Source: Flavobacteriia bacterium
GTDB lineage: Bacteria > Bacteroidota > Bacteroidia > Flavobacteriales > Flavobacteriaceae
DNA: 64,000 nt
Assembly: GCA_004293165.1 (NCBI GenBank)
Contig: RDYL01000003.1
Coordinates: forward strand, 62,001 to 126,000
Direction of reading: 5' to 3'
Shown here: positions 18,613 to 27,678 of the stretch, piece after piece
Position numbering within the stretch: the stretch's first letter is position 1
Layout: each line of letters opens with the position of its first letter
Program-made: the position numbers and the translations under genes
The notes under the pieces: generated by a model
Told to the model about the DNA's origin: nothing
The model's database searches: none
Seen by the model: the letters and a program-made list of their open reading frames with translations, nothing else

Positions 18613-21447
18613 CTAAGATAATTCTTTTTTCAAAAACTGCGCTGTATAACTTTTTTTATTTTTGACAATTTCTTCGGGAGTTCCTTTTGCTACAACCTCT
18701 CCACCACCTTTTCCACCTTCGTAACCAATATCAATTACATAATCGGCTAATTTTACAACATCTAAATTATGCTCAATAATTAAAACCGTATTTCCTTTTT
18801 CAACCAACACATTAATTACATCCATCAAAACTCGAATGTCTTCAAAATGCAAACCTGTTGTAGGTTCATCTAAAATATAAAAGGTATTTCCGGTATCTTT
18901 TTTTGAAAGTTCTGTGGCTAATTTGATTCGTTGCGCTTCACCTCCTGAAAGTGTTGTACTTTGTTGGCCTAATGTAATATAACCTAATCCAACATCTTGA
19001 ATGGTTTTTACTTTTCGATAGATTTTTGGAATATTTTCAAAGAATTCAACCGCTTCATCAACGGTCATGTTCAACACATCGGAAATTGATTTTCCTTTAT
19101 AACGAATTTCCAATGTTTCTCTATTGAATCGTTTTCCCATACAGGTTTCGCATTCCACATAAACATCTGGTAAAAAGCTCATTTCAATGGTTCTAACACC
19201 TGAACCTTCGCAAGTTTCACAACGACCACCTTTTACATTAAAACTAAATCTTCCTGGTTTGTAACCACGAATCATTGCTTCAGGCGTTTGCGTATATAAA
19301 CTTCTAATTTCTGAAAAAACATCGGTATACGTCGCTGGATTGGAACGCGGTGTTCTTCCAATCGGACTTTGGTCGATGTCGATAACTTTATCAATATGTT
19401 CTAAACCTTCTATTTTCTTGTAAGGCTGTGGTTTTTTTACCGCATTAAAAAAATGTGCGTTTAATATCGGATACAAGGTTTCGTTAATCAATGTCGATTT
19501 TCCACTTCCCGAAACACCCGTAACGCAAACTAATTTTCCCAATGGAATTTCAATTGAAACATTTTTTAAATTATTTCCTGTTGCACCTGATAATTTAATA
19601 GATTTTCCGTTGCCTTCTCTACGCGTTTTTGGCACTTCAATTTTCATTTTACCGTTCAAATATTGTGCGGTAATCGTATCTTCTTTTAGTAATTCTCTCG
19701 GTGTTCCTTTACTGATGATTTGTCCACCAAAGCGACCTGCTTTTGGACCAATATCAATCACATAATCGGCACGTTCAATCATGTCTTTGTCGTGTTCTAC
19801 TACGATTACTGAATTACCAATATCACGCAAACTTTCTAAGGATTTAATCAAGCGTTCGTTGTCTCTTTGGTGCAAACCAATACTTGGTTCATCTAAAATA
19901 TACAAAACACCAACTAGTTGCGAACCAATTTGTGTGGCCAATCGAATACGTTGCGCTTCACCACCAGAAAGTGATTTTGAACTTCTGTTTAATGATAAAT
20001 AATTCAAACCAACGTCTAACAAAAATTGCAATCTCGCTGTAATTTCCTTTACAACCTCAACAGCAATAACTTTTTGTTTTTCAGATAAATGATTGTCTAA
20101 ATCTGCAAACCATTCGGATAATTCGGCAATATCCATTTGAACTAATTCGCCGATGTTTTTCCCGTTTAATTTGAAATATAACGATTCTTTTCTCAAACGT
20201 GTGCCTTCGCATTCTGGACAATCATTTTCGTCCATAAATTCTTTTGCCCAACGTTTAATGCTTGCCGAATCGGAATTATCATATTGATTTTTAATGAAGT
20301 TTGAAATTCCTTCAAAATCGATTTTATAATCTTTGGTAATTCCCATCACCTTTGAAACGACTGAAAATTTTTCGCTTCCACCATACAAAATCATATCCAT
20401 TGCTTGTTGCGGAATGGTTTCGATAGCATCGGTAATTTTGAAATCATATTTTTGAGCAATAATTTCCAATTGCTTGAAAATCCAAGAACTTTTATATTCG
20501 CCCAAAGGAGCAAAACCACCATTTTTAATTGATGATTTTGGATTTGGAATGATTTTTTGTAAGTTGATTTCATTCACAGTTCCTAATCCGTTACAACATG
20601 GACAAGCGCCTTTTGGAGAATTAAATGAAAAATTATTTGGTTCCGGATTTGGATACGAAATTCCAGAAGTCGGACACATTAAATTACGACTGTAAAAGCG
20701 AACTTCTTGGCTTTCTTGTTCAATCACCATCATTACGTCATCACCATGATACATAGCTGTTTTGATACTTTCCGATAAACGTTTGTCGGTATCTTCTTCC
20801 GTATCAATTGCCATTCTATCAATTACAATTTCAATATCATGCGTTTTATAACGATCGACTTTCATGCCGAATTCTAAATCCCGAATCTGGCCATTCACAC
20901 GAACTTTTAAAAAACCTTGTTTGGCAATTTGCTCAAATAACTCACGATAATGTCCTTTACGAGAACGAACAACAGGCGCTAAAATATTGATGCGTTTTCC
21001 GTTAAAGTCCTCTAAAATCAATTGTTTTATTTGTTCATCTGAATACGAAACCATTTTCTCACCTGAATTGTAACTGAAAGCATCAGCTCCTCTAGCATAC
21101 AACAAACGTAAGAAATCGTATATTTCTGTAATAGTTCCAACGGTTGAACGAGGTGATTTACTTGTAGTTTTTTGTTCAATGGCAATCACAGGCGAAAGTC
21201 CGTCGATTTTATCTACATCCGGACGCTCTAATCCGCCCAAAAACTGACGCGCATAAGCAGAAAACGTTTCAATATATCTACGTTGTCCTTCGGCATAAAT
21301 AGTATCAAAAGCTAATGACGATTTCCCAGACCCCGAAAGACCAGTAATTACTACCAGTTTTTCGCGCGGAATAGATACATCAATATTTTTAAGATTATGG
21401 GCTCTAGCGCCAATAATTTCGATAGTTTCCTCAGTTGTGTGTTGCAT
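18613..21447 (-). CDS. uvrA: Excinuclease ABC subunit A
   Basis: Damage-recognition ATPase of nucleotide excision repair, 944 aa from the chosen start. Two ABC modules: the first with Walker [14 protein letters not shown] near residue 35, the second with [12 protein letters not shown] near 640. Both have [12 protein letters not shown]-type signatures and [16 protein letters not shown] Walker B segments. Zinc-binding CxxC pairs appear as CPTSG/CPCCNG, CPECEG, and [14 protein letters not shown]. An upstream ATG at 21459 is in frame, but a -7 box at 21464-21471 would place the transcript start next to it, so 21447 is preferred. Confidence 0.96.
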   Translation of the reverse strand: MQHTTEETIEIIGARAHNLKNIDVSIPREKLVVITGLSGSGKSSLAFDTIYAEGQRRYIETFSAYARQFLGGLERPDVDKIDGLSPVIAIEQKTTSKSPRSTVGTITEIYDFLRLLYARGADAFSYNSGEKMVSYSDEQIKQLILEDFNGKRINILAPVVRSRKGHYRELFEQIAKQGFLKVRVNGQIRDLEFGMKVDRYKTHDIEIVIDRMAIDTEEDTDKRLSESIKTAMYHGDDVMMVIEQESQEVRFYSRNLMCPTSGISYPNPEPNNFSFNSPKGACPCCNGLGTVNEINLQKIIPNPKSSIKNGGFAPLGEYKSSWIFKQLEIIAQKYDFKITDAIETIPQQAMDMILYGGSEKFSVVSKVMGITKDYKIDFEGISNFIKNQYDNSDSASIKRWAKEFMDENDCPECEGTRLRKESLYFKLNGKNIGELVQMDIAELSEWFADLDNHLSEKQKVIAVEVVKEITARLQFLLDVGLNYLSLNRSSKSLSGGEAQRIRLATQIGSQLVGVLYILDEPSIGLHQRDNERLIKSLESLRDIGNSVIVVEHDKDMIERADYVIDIGPKAGRFGGQIISKGTPRELLKEDTITAQYLNGKMKIEVPKTRREGNGKSIKLSGATGNNLKNVSIEIPLGKLVCVTGVSGSGKSTLINETLYPILNAHFFNAVKKPQPYKKIEGLEHIDKVIDIDQSPIGRTPRSNPATYTDVFSEIRSLYTQTPEAMIRGYKPGRFSFNVKGGRCETCEGSGVRTIEMSFLPDVYVECETCMGKRFNRETLEIRYKGKSISDVLNMTVDEAVEFFENIPKIYRKVKTIQDVGLGYITLGQQSTTLSGGEAQRIKLATELSKKDTGNTFYILDEPTTGLHFEDIRVLMDVINVLVEKGNTVLIIEHNLDVVKLADYVIDIGYEGGKGGGEVVAKGTPEEIVKNKKSYTAQFLKKELS

Positions 21448-21463
21448 AATTTTTCGCAAAACG

Positions 21464-21471
21464 CAAAGATA
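21464..21471 (-). promoter_or_regulatory. -7 box of the uvrA promoter
   Basis: Minus-strand TATCTTTG, an exact TAnnTTTG match, 17 nt before the ATG at 21447. No LexA-like box was noticed nearby. Confidence 0.55.
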
Positions 21472-21532
21472 CTGATTTTAGTGCGAAAATTTAGGTTGAA
21501 GTAAGAATAAGAATTTGTTAAATAAAGTCCGT

Positions 21533-23350
21533 TTATTCAATAATCATAGATTTTAAACGATGTCTATATTTTTCTAAAATTAATTGTTTGTGCATAAACC
21601 CAAGAAAAATTCCGTTTTTCAGCACTGGTAAAACTTTACATTCAGAAGCATCAAATTTATCCATGATGGTTTCAAGGGTTTCATCGTAAATGATTATTTC
21701 TTTTGGTTGTTGCATAATTTCTTCAACCGCAGTATATTTTACTTTGAATTGAGAGAAAACAATAGGTCGAATTTCATCCAAATGAATTAATCCCAATAAT
21801 CTACTTTTATCGTCTAAAACTGGAAAAATATGTTCATCTGATTGTTGGATTTTTTGAACCAATTCTTCCAAATTATTTTGCAAAATAATCGGCTTAAAAT
21901 CGGTCTGAATTAACTTTGCAACATCAATAGAATTTAGAATATTTGAATCGCGGTTATCTGTAAAAACTTCCCCTTTATCGGCTAAATTTTTAATATCAAA
22001 CGAATAGGGTTCAAAACGTTTAGAAATTGCAAAACTCACAGAAGACACTATCATTAAGGGAACCATCAAATTGTAACCACCTGTAATTTCGGCAATAAGA
22101 AAAATAGCCGTTAGTGGTGCATGAAACAATCCACTCAAAATACCAGCCATACCAACTAAAGTAAAATTACCAATAGGTAATTTAGCAAAACCAATGATAT
22201 TAAAGAAATAAGCTACGCAAAATCCTAAATAAGAACCCACAAATAATGAAGGCGCAAAATTTCCACCATTTCCGCCAGCGCCTAAAGTTAAACTTGTTGC
22301 GTAAACTTTAATCAACATTGTAGCTCCAACAAATAGCAATAAAATCCATTTTGATTCTTGAAAACGTTCGAAAATTGTATTTTGAACCAATCGTTCTGGG
22401 TTGCTGTCGGCTAATAATTTAATGCTTTCATACCCTTCACCAAAAAGCGATGGAAACAAAAAAATCAATACACCCAAAATAGTTGCTCCAAAAAGAGCTT
22501 TATTAATTATATTTAATTTCAATCTACTGAAATAGTGTTCAATTTTCCTAAAAGTTCTAGCATAATTAATCGAAACTAATCCACTTAAAACCCCTAATAA
22601 AATATAATATGGTAAATTATGATAATCGAAAAATTGGACTTTTTTAAACGAAAACAAGATGTCTTCATTCAACATTACTGTTGAAACCAAAGCTCCTGTT
22701 GCTGCACTTATCATAATTGGAATAAACGCAGTAATACTAATTTCTGCCAAAACCACTTCGATGGCAAACAAAACTCCAGCAATGGGCGCATTAAAAGCAG
22801 CTCCAACACCTGCAGCCACTCCACAAGCTAAAAGCAGCGTTCTATCTTTATAACTTAGTCGATAATTTTGCGCATAATTACTCCCAAAAGCGGCACCCGT
22901 AATGGTAATAGGTGATTCTAACCCTGCACTTCCTCCCATCCCCACGGTAAAGGAACTCGTTATAATTTGTGCAAACATTTGTTTTCTAGGCATAATACCT
23001 CGCTTTTTGGCTACGGCATACATAATTTGCGATGTTCCTTTTTCAATAGAACCATCCAACACTTTTTTGATAATGATTACGGTGATGATGATTCCAATAA
23101 TAGGCAAAGTACTATTACTAAATGGAAGATGTAAAATATCATCTAACTCTTGGGATGATTTAAAAACCCAGTGCGCAAATGTTTTAAGAATAATTACAGC
23201 TAAAGCCGATGAAATTCCAACAAGAACACAAGATAAATAAATAAACTGACGCGGAGTTAAAAGCGATTTCAAAAGAAAAATAAACCGTTCTAAACGTCTG
23301 AAAGTTTTATATAAAAACGTTTGTAAGGAAAATGGTTTACTTCTTGGCAT
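21533..23350 (-). CDS. ClC-family chloride channel/antiporter with two CBS domains
   Basis: 605 aa. The N-terminal 430 residues hold about ten membrane helices. Recognisable ion-pathway elements are GMGGSAGLESP (equivalent of GxEGP, keeping the gating glutamate) and GGNGGNFAPSLFVG (GxFxP motif). Two CBS modules follow (about residues 455-590), which regulate channels by binding adenine nucleotides. Probably moves chloride or fluoride across the inner membrane, either as a channel or as a 2Cl-/H+ exchanger; the proton glutamate cannot be confirmed by eye. Single gene between uvrA and the acpH-like gene. Confidence 0.9.
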   Translation of the reverse strand: MPRSKPFSLQTFLYKTFRRLERFIFLLKSLLTPRQFIYLSCVLVGISSALAVIILKTFAHWVFKSSQELDDILHLPFSNSTLPIIGIIITVIIIKKVLDGSIEKGTSQIMYAVAKKRGIMPRKQMFAQIITSSFTVGMGGSAGLESPITITGAAFGSNYAQNYRLSYKDRTLLLACGVAAGVGAAFNAPIAGVLFAIEVVLAEISITAFIPIMISAATGALVSTVMLNEDILFSFKKVQFFDYHNLPYYILLGVLSGLVSINYARTFRKIEHYFSRLKLNIINKALFGATILGVLIFLFPSLFGEGYESIKLLADSNPERLVQNTIFERFQESKWILLLFVGATMLIKVYATSLTLGAGGNGGNFAPSLFVGSYLGFCVAYFFNIIGFAKLPIGNFTLVGMAGILSGLFHAPLTAIFLIAEITGGYNLMVPLMIVSSVSFAISKRFEPYSFDIKNLADKGEVFTDNRDSNILNSIDVAKLIQTDFKPIILQNNLEELVQKIQQSDEHIFPVLDDKSRLLGLIHLDEIRPIVFSQFKVKYTAVEEIMQQPKEIIIYDETLETIMDKFDASECKVLPVLKNGIFLGFMHKQLILEKYRHRLKSMIIE

Positions 23351-23399
23351 TACTTTTTATTTAATTACGAAATTAAGTTATATAATTAGAAGTTAAAAA

Positions 23400-23993
23400 C
23401 TATACTCCATTTAATTCCTTTAATTTATATTGGCAAGAAAGAATTAATTCTTCAAAAAAAAGAAAAAATTCCGATTCAAATTCAAAATAAAAATCTTTCA
23501 ATTCTAAAATAGCCTCCTGCATATTAGCTCTATGTTTGGTTTTATAATCCATTTGAAAAAGAATCATCTCCATGCCTGAAATCGTTGCATAGCTAACAAA
23601 CCAGTTTCTAGCAATCATATAAGGCATCATGCTAATAATTTTATCTGTAAGAATGTTTCTGTTTGCTTCTAATAATTTATAAAAATCATTAGCATACTTC
23701 TCTAATTTTTCGTCTGAATAAATACTCCAATTTTTTGCTAAAAAATGATCATACAATATATCCATTATTACCCCTGAATAAAGGCCATATTTCTCATGCA
23801 AACGATGCTTGCTTTTTCGATAAATGGGATGCGAATCGGTAAAACTATCAATATGTCGGTGTAATAAAATTCCTTTTTTAATTTCGGTATCAAATTTTTC
23901 GTAGTCATTCCCTTTGATACTATCTGCCATAAAGTTACCTATTTTTAACAAATTGTGATTACCCGATAAATAAACATGTGCTAAATAGTTCAT
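23400..23993 (-). CDS. Acyl carrier protein phosphodiesterase-like protein
   Basis: 197 aa, DUF479/AcpH family: HD-type all-helical hydrolase that removes the 4'-phosphopantetheine group from holo-ACP. It begins MNYLAHVYLSGNHN, and has GNFMADSIKG, GILLHRHIDSFTDSHP and DILYDHFLAKNW, which give the metal-binding His/Asp residues. The frame opens upstream at 24065, but M at 23993 matches family N-termini. It is divergent from the phosphoglucosamine mutase gene with 102 bp between. Confidence 0.85.
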   Translation of the reverse strand: MNYLAHVYLSGNHNLLKIGNFMADSIKGNDYEKFDTEIKKGILLHRHIDSFTDSHPIYRKSKHRLHEKYGLYSGVIMDILYDHFLAKNWSIYSDEKLEKYANDFYKLLEANRNILTDKIISMMPYMIARNWFVSYATISGMEMILFQMDYKTKHRANMQEAILELKDFYFEFESEFFLFFEELILSCQYKLKELNGV

Positions 23994-24066
23994 AGTATTC
24001 TTAGTTCTTTTCGTAAATATATAAAAAAAAATTTTGCGACATTGTGTCTTTGCGAGATACATCAAT

Positions 24067-24074
24067 TATATTTG
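24067..24074 (+). promoter_or_regulatory. -7 box upstream of the phosphoglucosamine mutase gene
   Basis: TATATTTG exact match, 21 bp before the ATG at 24096; a TTG at 24042 is 22 nt upstream. It lies downstream of the earlier in-frame ATG at 24042, supporting the later start. Confidence 0.65.
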
Positions 24075-24095
24075 TATAACAAAAAAGTAAAACAA

Positions 24096-25493
24096 ATGAC
24101 ATTAATAAAATCAATATCAGGAATTCGTGGCACTATTGGTGGATCGGTTGGTGATAATTTAACTCCAGTTGATGCTGTAAAATTTGCCTCAGCTTATGGT
24201 TCTTTTTTAAAAATAAGACACGCTTCTAAAAGTAGCGAACGATTAAAAGTAGTTATCGGTAGAGATGCACGAATTTCAGGACCGATGATACATAATTTAG
24301 TAATGAATACGTTGGTTGGGCTAGGAATTGATGTAATTGATTTAGGATTATCTACAACACCCACAGTGGAAATAGCTGTACCCCTTGAAAAAGCAGATGG
24401 TGGAATTATTTTAACTGCTTCCCATAATCCTAAACAATGGAATGCACTTAAATTATTAAATGAAAAAGGTGAATTTTTAAGTGGAAAAGAAGGTGAATTA
24501 ATCTTAGAAATTGCCGAAAAAGAAGCCTTTGATTTTTCTGATGTTGATAATTTAGGAGAAGTTATTGAGAACAATGCCTACATGGATATTCATATTGATG
24601 AAGTACTTGAATTACCTTTAGTGGATGCCGATTTGGTAAAAACAAAGAAATTCAAAGTTGTTGTTGATGGTGTGAATTCTTCCGGCGGAATTATTATCCC
24701 AAATTTACTTGAACAAATGGGTGTTGAAGTCGTAAAATTGTATTGCGAACCAAACGGTCATTTTCCCCACAATCCAGAACCTTTAAAAGAACATTTAGGC
24801 GATATCTGTAAATTGGTTATTGAAGAAAAGGCCGATTTTGGAATTGTAGTGGACCCTGATGTGGATAGATTAGCTTTCATTTCAAATGATGGTGAAATGT
24901 TTGGTGAAGAATATACTTTAGTAGCTGTTGCCGATTATGTTTTATCTAAAACACCCGGAAATACAGTTTCTAATATGTCATCTTCTCGTGCTTTGAGAGA
25001 TATTACTGAAAAACACGGTGGAACCTACCAAGCAAGTGCTGTAGGAGAAGTAAATGTGGTAGAATTAATGAAGAAAACCAATGCTATTATTGGTGGTGAA
25101 GGAAATGGAGGGATTATTTATCCTTCATCTCACTACGGAAGAGATAGTATGGTGGGTGTAGCTTTGTTTTTAACTTACTTGGCAAATCAAGATAAGACAG
25201 TTGCTGAAATTAGAGCTTCTTATCCTCAATACTATATGAGTAAAAACAAGATTGAGTTAACACCTCAAATTGATGTGGATAATGTCTTGGCTACATTGAC
25301 CGAAAAGTATAAATCAGAAAACATTACAACAATTGACGGGGTAAAAATTGATTTTCCAACAGAATGGGTTCATTTAAGAAAATCAAATACGGAACCAATA
25401 ATTAGAATTTATACCGAAGCTCCAACGCAAACCGAAGCTGATGTTTTGGCAGAACGATTTGTTAAAGAACTAAAAGAAATAGCAGGAATTTAA
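24096..25493 (+). CDS. glmM: Phosphoglucosamine mutase/phosphohexomutase
   Basis: 465 aa alpha-D-phosphohexomutase. Four domains in order: SGIRGTIGG start, phosphoserine loop TASHNPKQWNALK (catalytic Ser near residue 108), metal-binding DPDVDRLAF, sugar-binding GEGNGGI, and phosphate-binding RKSNTEPIIRIY near the end. The GlmM reaction converts glucosamine 6-phosphate to the 1-phosphate for peptidoglycan and LPS precursors. The Bacteroidota enzymes of this subgroup are hard to separate from phosphoglucomutase/phosphomannomutase by eye, so the symbol is the likeliest choice rather than certain. Confidence 0.85.
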   Translation: MTLIKSISGIRGTIGGSVGDNLTPVDAVKFASAYGSFLKIRHASKSSERLKVVIGRDARISGPMIHNLVMNTLVGLGIDVIDLGLSTTPTVEIAVPLEKADGGIILTASHNPKQWNALKLLNEKGEFLSGKEGELILEIAEKEAFDFSDVDNLGEVIENNAYMDIHIDEVLELPLVDADLVKTKKFKVVVDGVNSSGGIIIPNLLEQMGVEVVKLYCEPNGHFPHNPEPLKEHLGDICKLVIEEKADFGIVVDPDVDRLAFISNDGEMFGEEYTLVAVADYVLSKTPGNTVSNMSSSRALRDITEKHGGTYQASAVGEVNVVELMKKTNAIIGGEGNGGIIYPSSHYGRDSMVGVALFLTYLANQDKTVAEIRASYPQYYMSKNKIELTPQIDVDNVLATLTEKYKSENITTIDGVKIDFPTEWVHLRKSNTEPIIRIYTEAPTQTEADVLAERFVKELKEIAGI

Positions 25494-25502
25494 AAAGAGA
25501 AA

Positions 25503-25530
25503 GGTCAGATTTTAAATCTGACCTTTTTTA
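25503..25530. terminator. Bidirectional terminator
   Basis: GGTCAGATTT/AAATCTGACC stem with one centre base and a T run, between the convergent glmM and endonuclease genes. Confidence 0.75.
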
Positions 25531-25531
25531 T

Positions 25532-27517
25532 TTACTTCACAATTATTTTTTTTGTGGTGGATTGGAATCCATTTGATACTTTAACTAAATACATCCCGGC
25601 ATTTAAATCTATATTTATTCGAATTTCATTTTCAAAATTTTGACTTTGAACCATTTGACCTGTAATTGTATAAATTTCAACCTTTGAATTTCCTTCTAGT
25701 CCAGCTACAATTATATAATCGGTTGTTGGGTTAGGATAAACCGCAACCTTATTTTCAATAGGATTTTGTATAGACAAACTTGACGACCATGGCTGACCAA
25801 AATTGGCTCCAAAAATATAATCTACTAACAGTGGATAATCAATAAAAGGATTACGATTCATTTGCCAAGTATAAATGTAATTATTTCTATTCATTTCAAA
25901 ATCGTCTCTTGGATCAGAATGGTTCCAAACTAACAAAGTTGCTAAATCACCAATATTTCCAGAAGCTATAGATGTACTTGGTAAATATTCGCTTGGATCG
26001 CCATTAACTACATTCAATCCGTCAAAACGAACAGCCATATAAAACAATGCTCTGGCTACATCGCCTCGCCAAGAACCTTGAGTTCCTGAAGGACCTGCAT
26101 AAACCGTTGCTGAATTTACAGTTCCGTAATTTTTATTATTTCTTGAAGTGTTTTCCTGACCATTCTCTGCTCTTATATGATGCGCATCTGAAACACCGTC
26201 TACAAAACTTGCTGCACTTGTAGAATTCCAAACACCAATTCCATCCGCAGTATCACCATTAGCAACCTCAAAACCTCCTCTAGATTGACAAAAAATATGT
26301 TCTCTATTCCATTTACCCACTATACTGCTTGTGGTTTGTTGATCTAATTTTGCCATTGGAATCTCTAAATACATATCCCATATTTGATTGGAATTCTCTG
26401 GATTTTGATCTGCAGTTCGTATAATATCCCATATATCTGCATAACTATGTAATCGTACCGTGGGTGCTGCAATAATATCTTGAACCGCTTGTTTTAAAGC
26501 ATTACCTGATAATCCTTCTAACGAATCGTAATAACCTGTTGGGATTGTTGGTGTAACTATATTATAAGTAGGATTTATAGGCGTTCCAAATGTTTGCACA
26601 ACATAATCGTTGTCGTAAACTCTAAGAATTAAATTATCATTATTAATAACGTATCCTGTGGGTACACTTTGAATATCAATTAACAATTCTTCATCACCTT
26701 CGTCCGTTATATCATCAAACAAGGTACATGTATTTGAAGCGGTTGTTTGTCCTACTGGTATTAAAACAGTTAAGTTTGTATTGGTATAATCATTTACCAT
26801 GAAATTTCCGTTTACCAACGTAAAATTAAATAGCAAATCTGAACCGGTCACAGGTTGACTCGTTGTAAAAACAAAATCAAAAACATCGCCTTCATTATAA
26901 TTGGTTTGAGAAGTAGATACTGTGATATAATTCAAAATAATTCCCGAACCATCATTATTCATTCCAGGAGTTGGTGTTTTTACTTCGTATGTCCCATCAT
27001 TTTTACGTTGAATAGATTGAGTAGTTCCCAAACCGTTCATGTTTTCGTTTGTTGAAACAGTAAGCCCAAAGATTGCCATTAAATTTGTAGCGGTTGCAGC
27101 TGCAGTAGAATAGGCTATTGCATTTACTAAGTTAGTTGACGTTGCCAATGTTCCGTCAGGAAAATCTGTTGCATTTGCTTGATATAAAGCAATAACATCG
27201 GGTCCGTTTTGAATTTTACCGTTTGGAATAACAAGTGTTGGCGCAGGAGAAACTGCTGTGTTTCCTGATAAAAAAATTCCGTTTATATCAGTAGAATAAC
27301 CGTCTAAATCTATTGCGTAATAACTTAATGAATTGGTTTCATTGTATAAAACTAATACATAACCATCCAATGAGAAATTTGGTGTAGTAGATTTTAATTC
27401 TATAAATTCATTCACATCTGAGCCTGTCATATCAACATCTATTTCGTTAATAACGACCTGAGAATAAATAGAAATTCCTGATAAAAGAAATATAAGGATG
27501 AGTATTTTTCTAAACAT
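25532..27517 (-). CDS. Secreted endonuclease I family protein with LTD and T9SS sorting domains
   Basis: 661 aa. Signal peptide (MFRKILILIFLLSGISIYSQ), then a lamin-tail-like domain (VVINEIDVDMTGSDVNEFIEL, about 20-180), a Calx-beta-like region (about 195-310), and the endonuclease I (EndA/NucM) domain, with WNREHIFCQSRGGF and DAHHIRAENGQENTSRNN giving the catalytic HNH-like His and Asn/Glu residues. The last 75 residues (VYPNPTTDYIIVAG to KKIIVK) are a type A T9SS sorting signal. Expected to be secreted and attached to the surface or released as a nuclease for scavenging DNA. M7 of the open frame is used as start because it begins a typical signal. Confidence 0.9.
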   Translation of the reverse strand: MFRKILILIFLLSGISIYSQVVINEIDVDMTGSDVNEFIELKSTTPNFSLDGYVLVLYNETNSLSYYAIDLDGYSTDINGIFLSGNTAVSPAPTLVIPNGKIQNGPDVIALYQANATDFPDGTLATSTNLVNAIAYSTAAATATNLMAIFGLTVSTNENMNGLGTTQSIQRKNDGTYEVKTPTPGMNNDGSGIILNYITVSTSQTNYNEGDVFDFVFTTSQPVTGSDLLFNFTLVNGNFMVNDYTNTNLTVLIPVGQTTASNTCTLFDDITDEGDEELLIDIQSVPTGYVINNDNLILRVYDNDYVVQTFGTPINPTYNIVTPTIPTGYYDSLEGLSGNALKQAVQDIIAAPTVRLHSYADIWDIIRTADQNPENSNQIWDMYLEIPMAKLDQQTTSSIVGKWNREHIFCQSRGGFEVANGDTADGIGVWNSTSAASFVDGVSDAHHIRAENGQENTSRNNKNYGTVNSATVYAGPSGTQGSWRGDVARALFYMAVRFDGLNVVNGDPSEYLPSTSIASGNIGDLATLLVWNHSDPRDDFEMNRNNYIYTWQMNRNPFIDYPLLVDYIFGANFGQPWSSSLSIQNPIENKVAVYPNPTTDYIIVAGLEGNSKVEIYTITGQMVQSQNFENEIRINIDLNAGMYLVKVSNGFQSTTKKIIVK

Positions 27518-27678
27518 AACAACTATTTTAATCAAAATTACGAATATAATATTGAAATGACTTCAATTTTATCTAGACAAACTCTATTTAAGCATTAATT
27601 AATTTTATTTTTAAATATTATGATTATTTAAAGCAACTTTTTACTTTATTTGTCATCTAACATTAAATAAGTAATCAT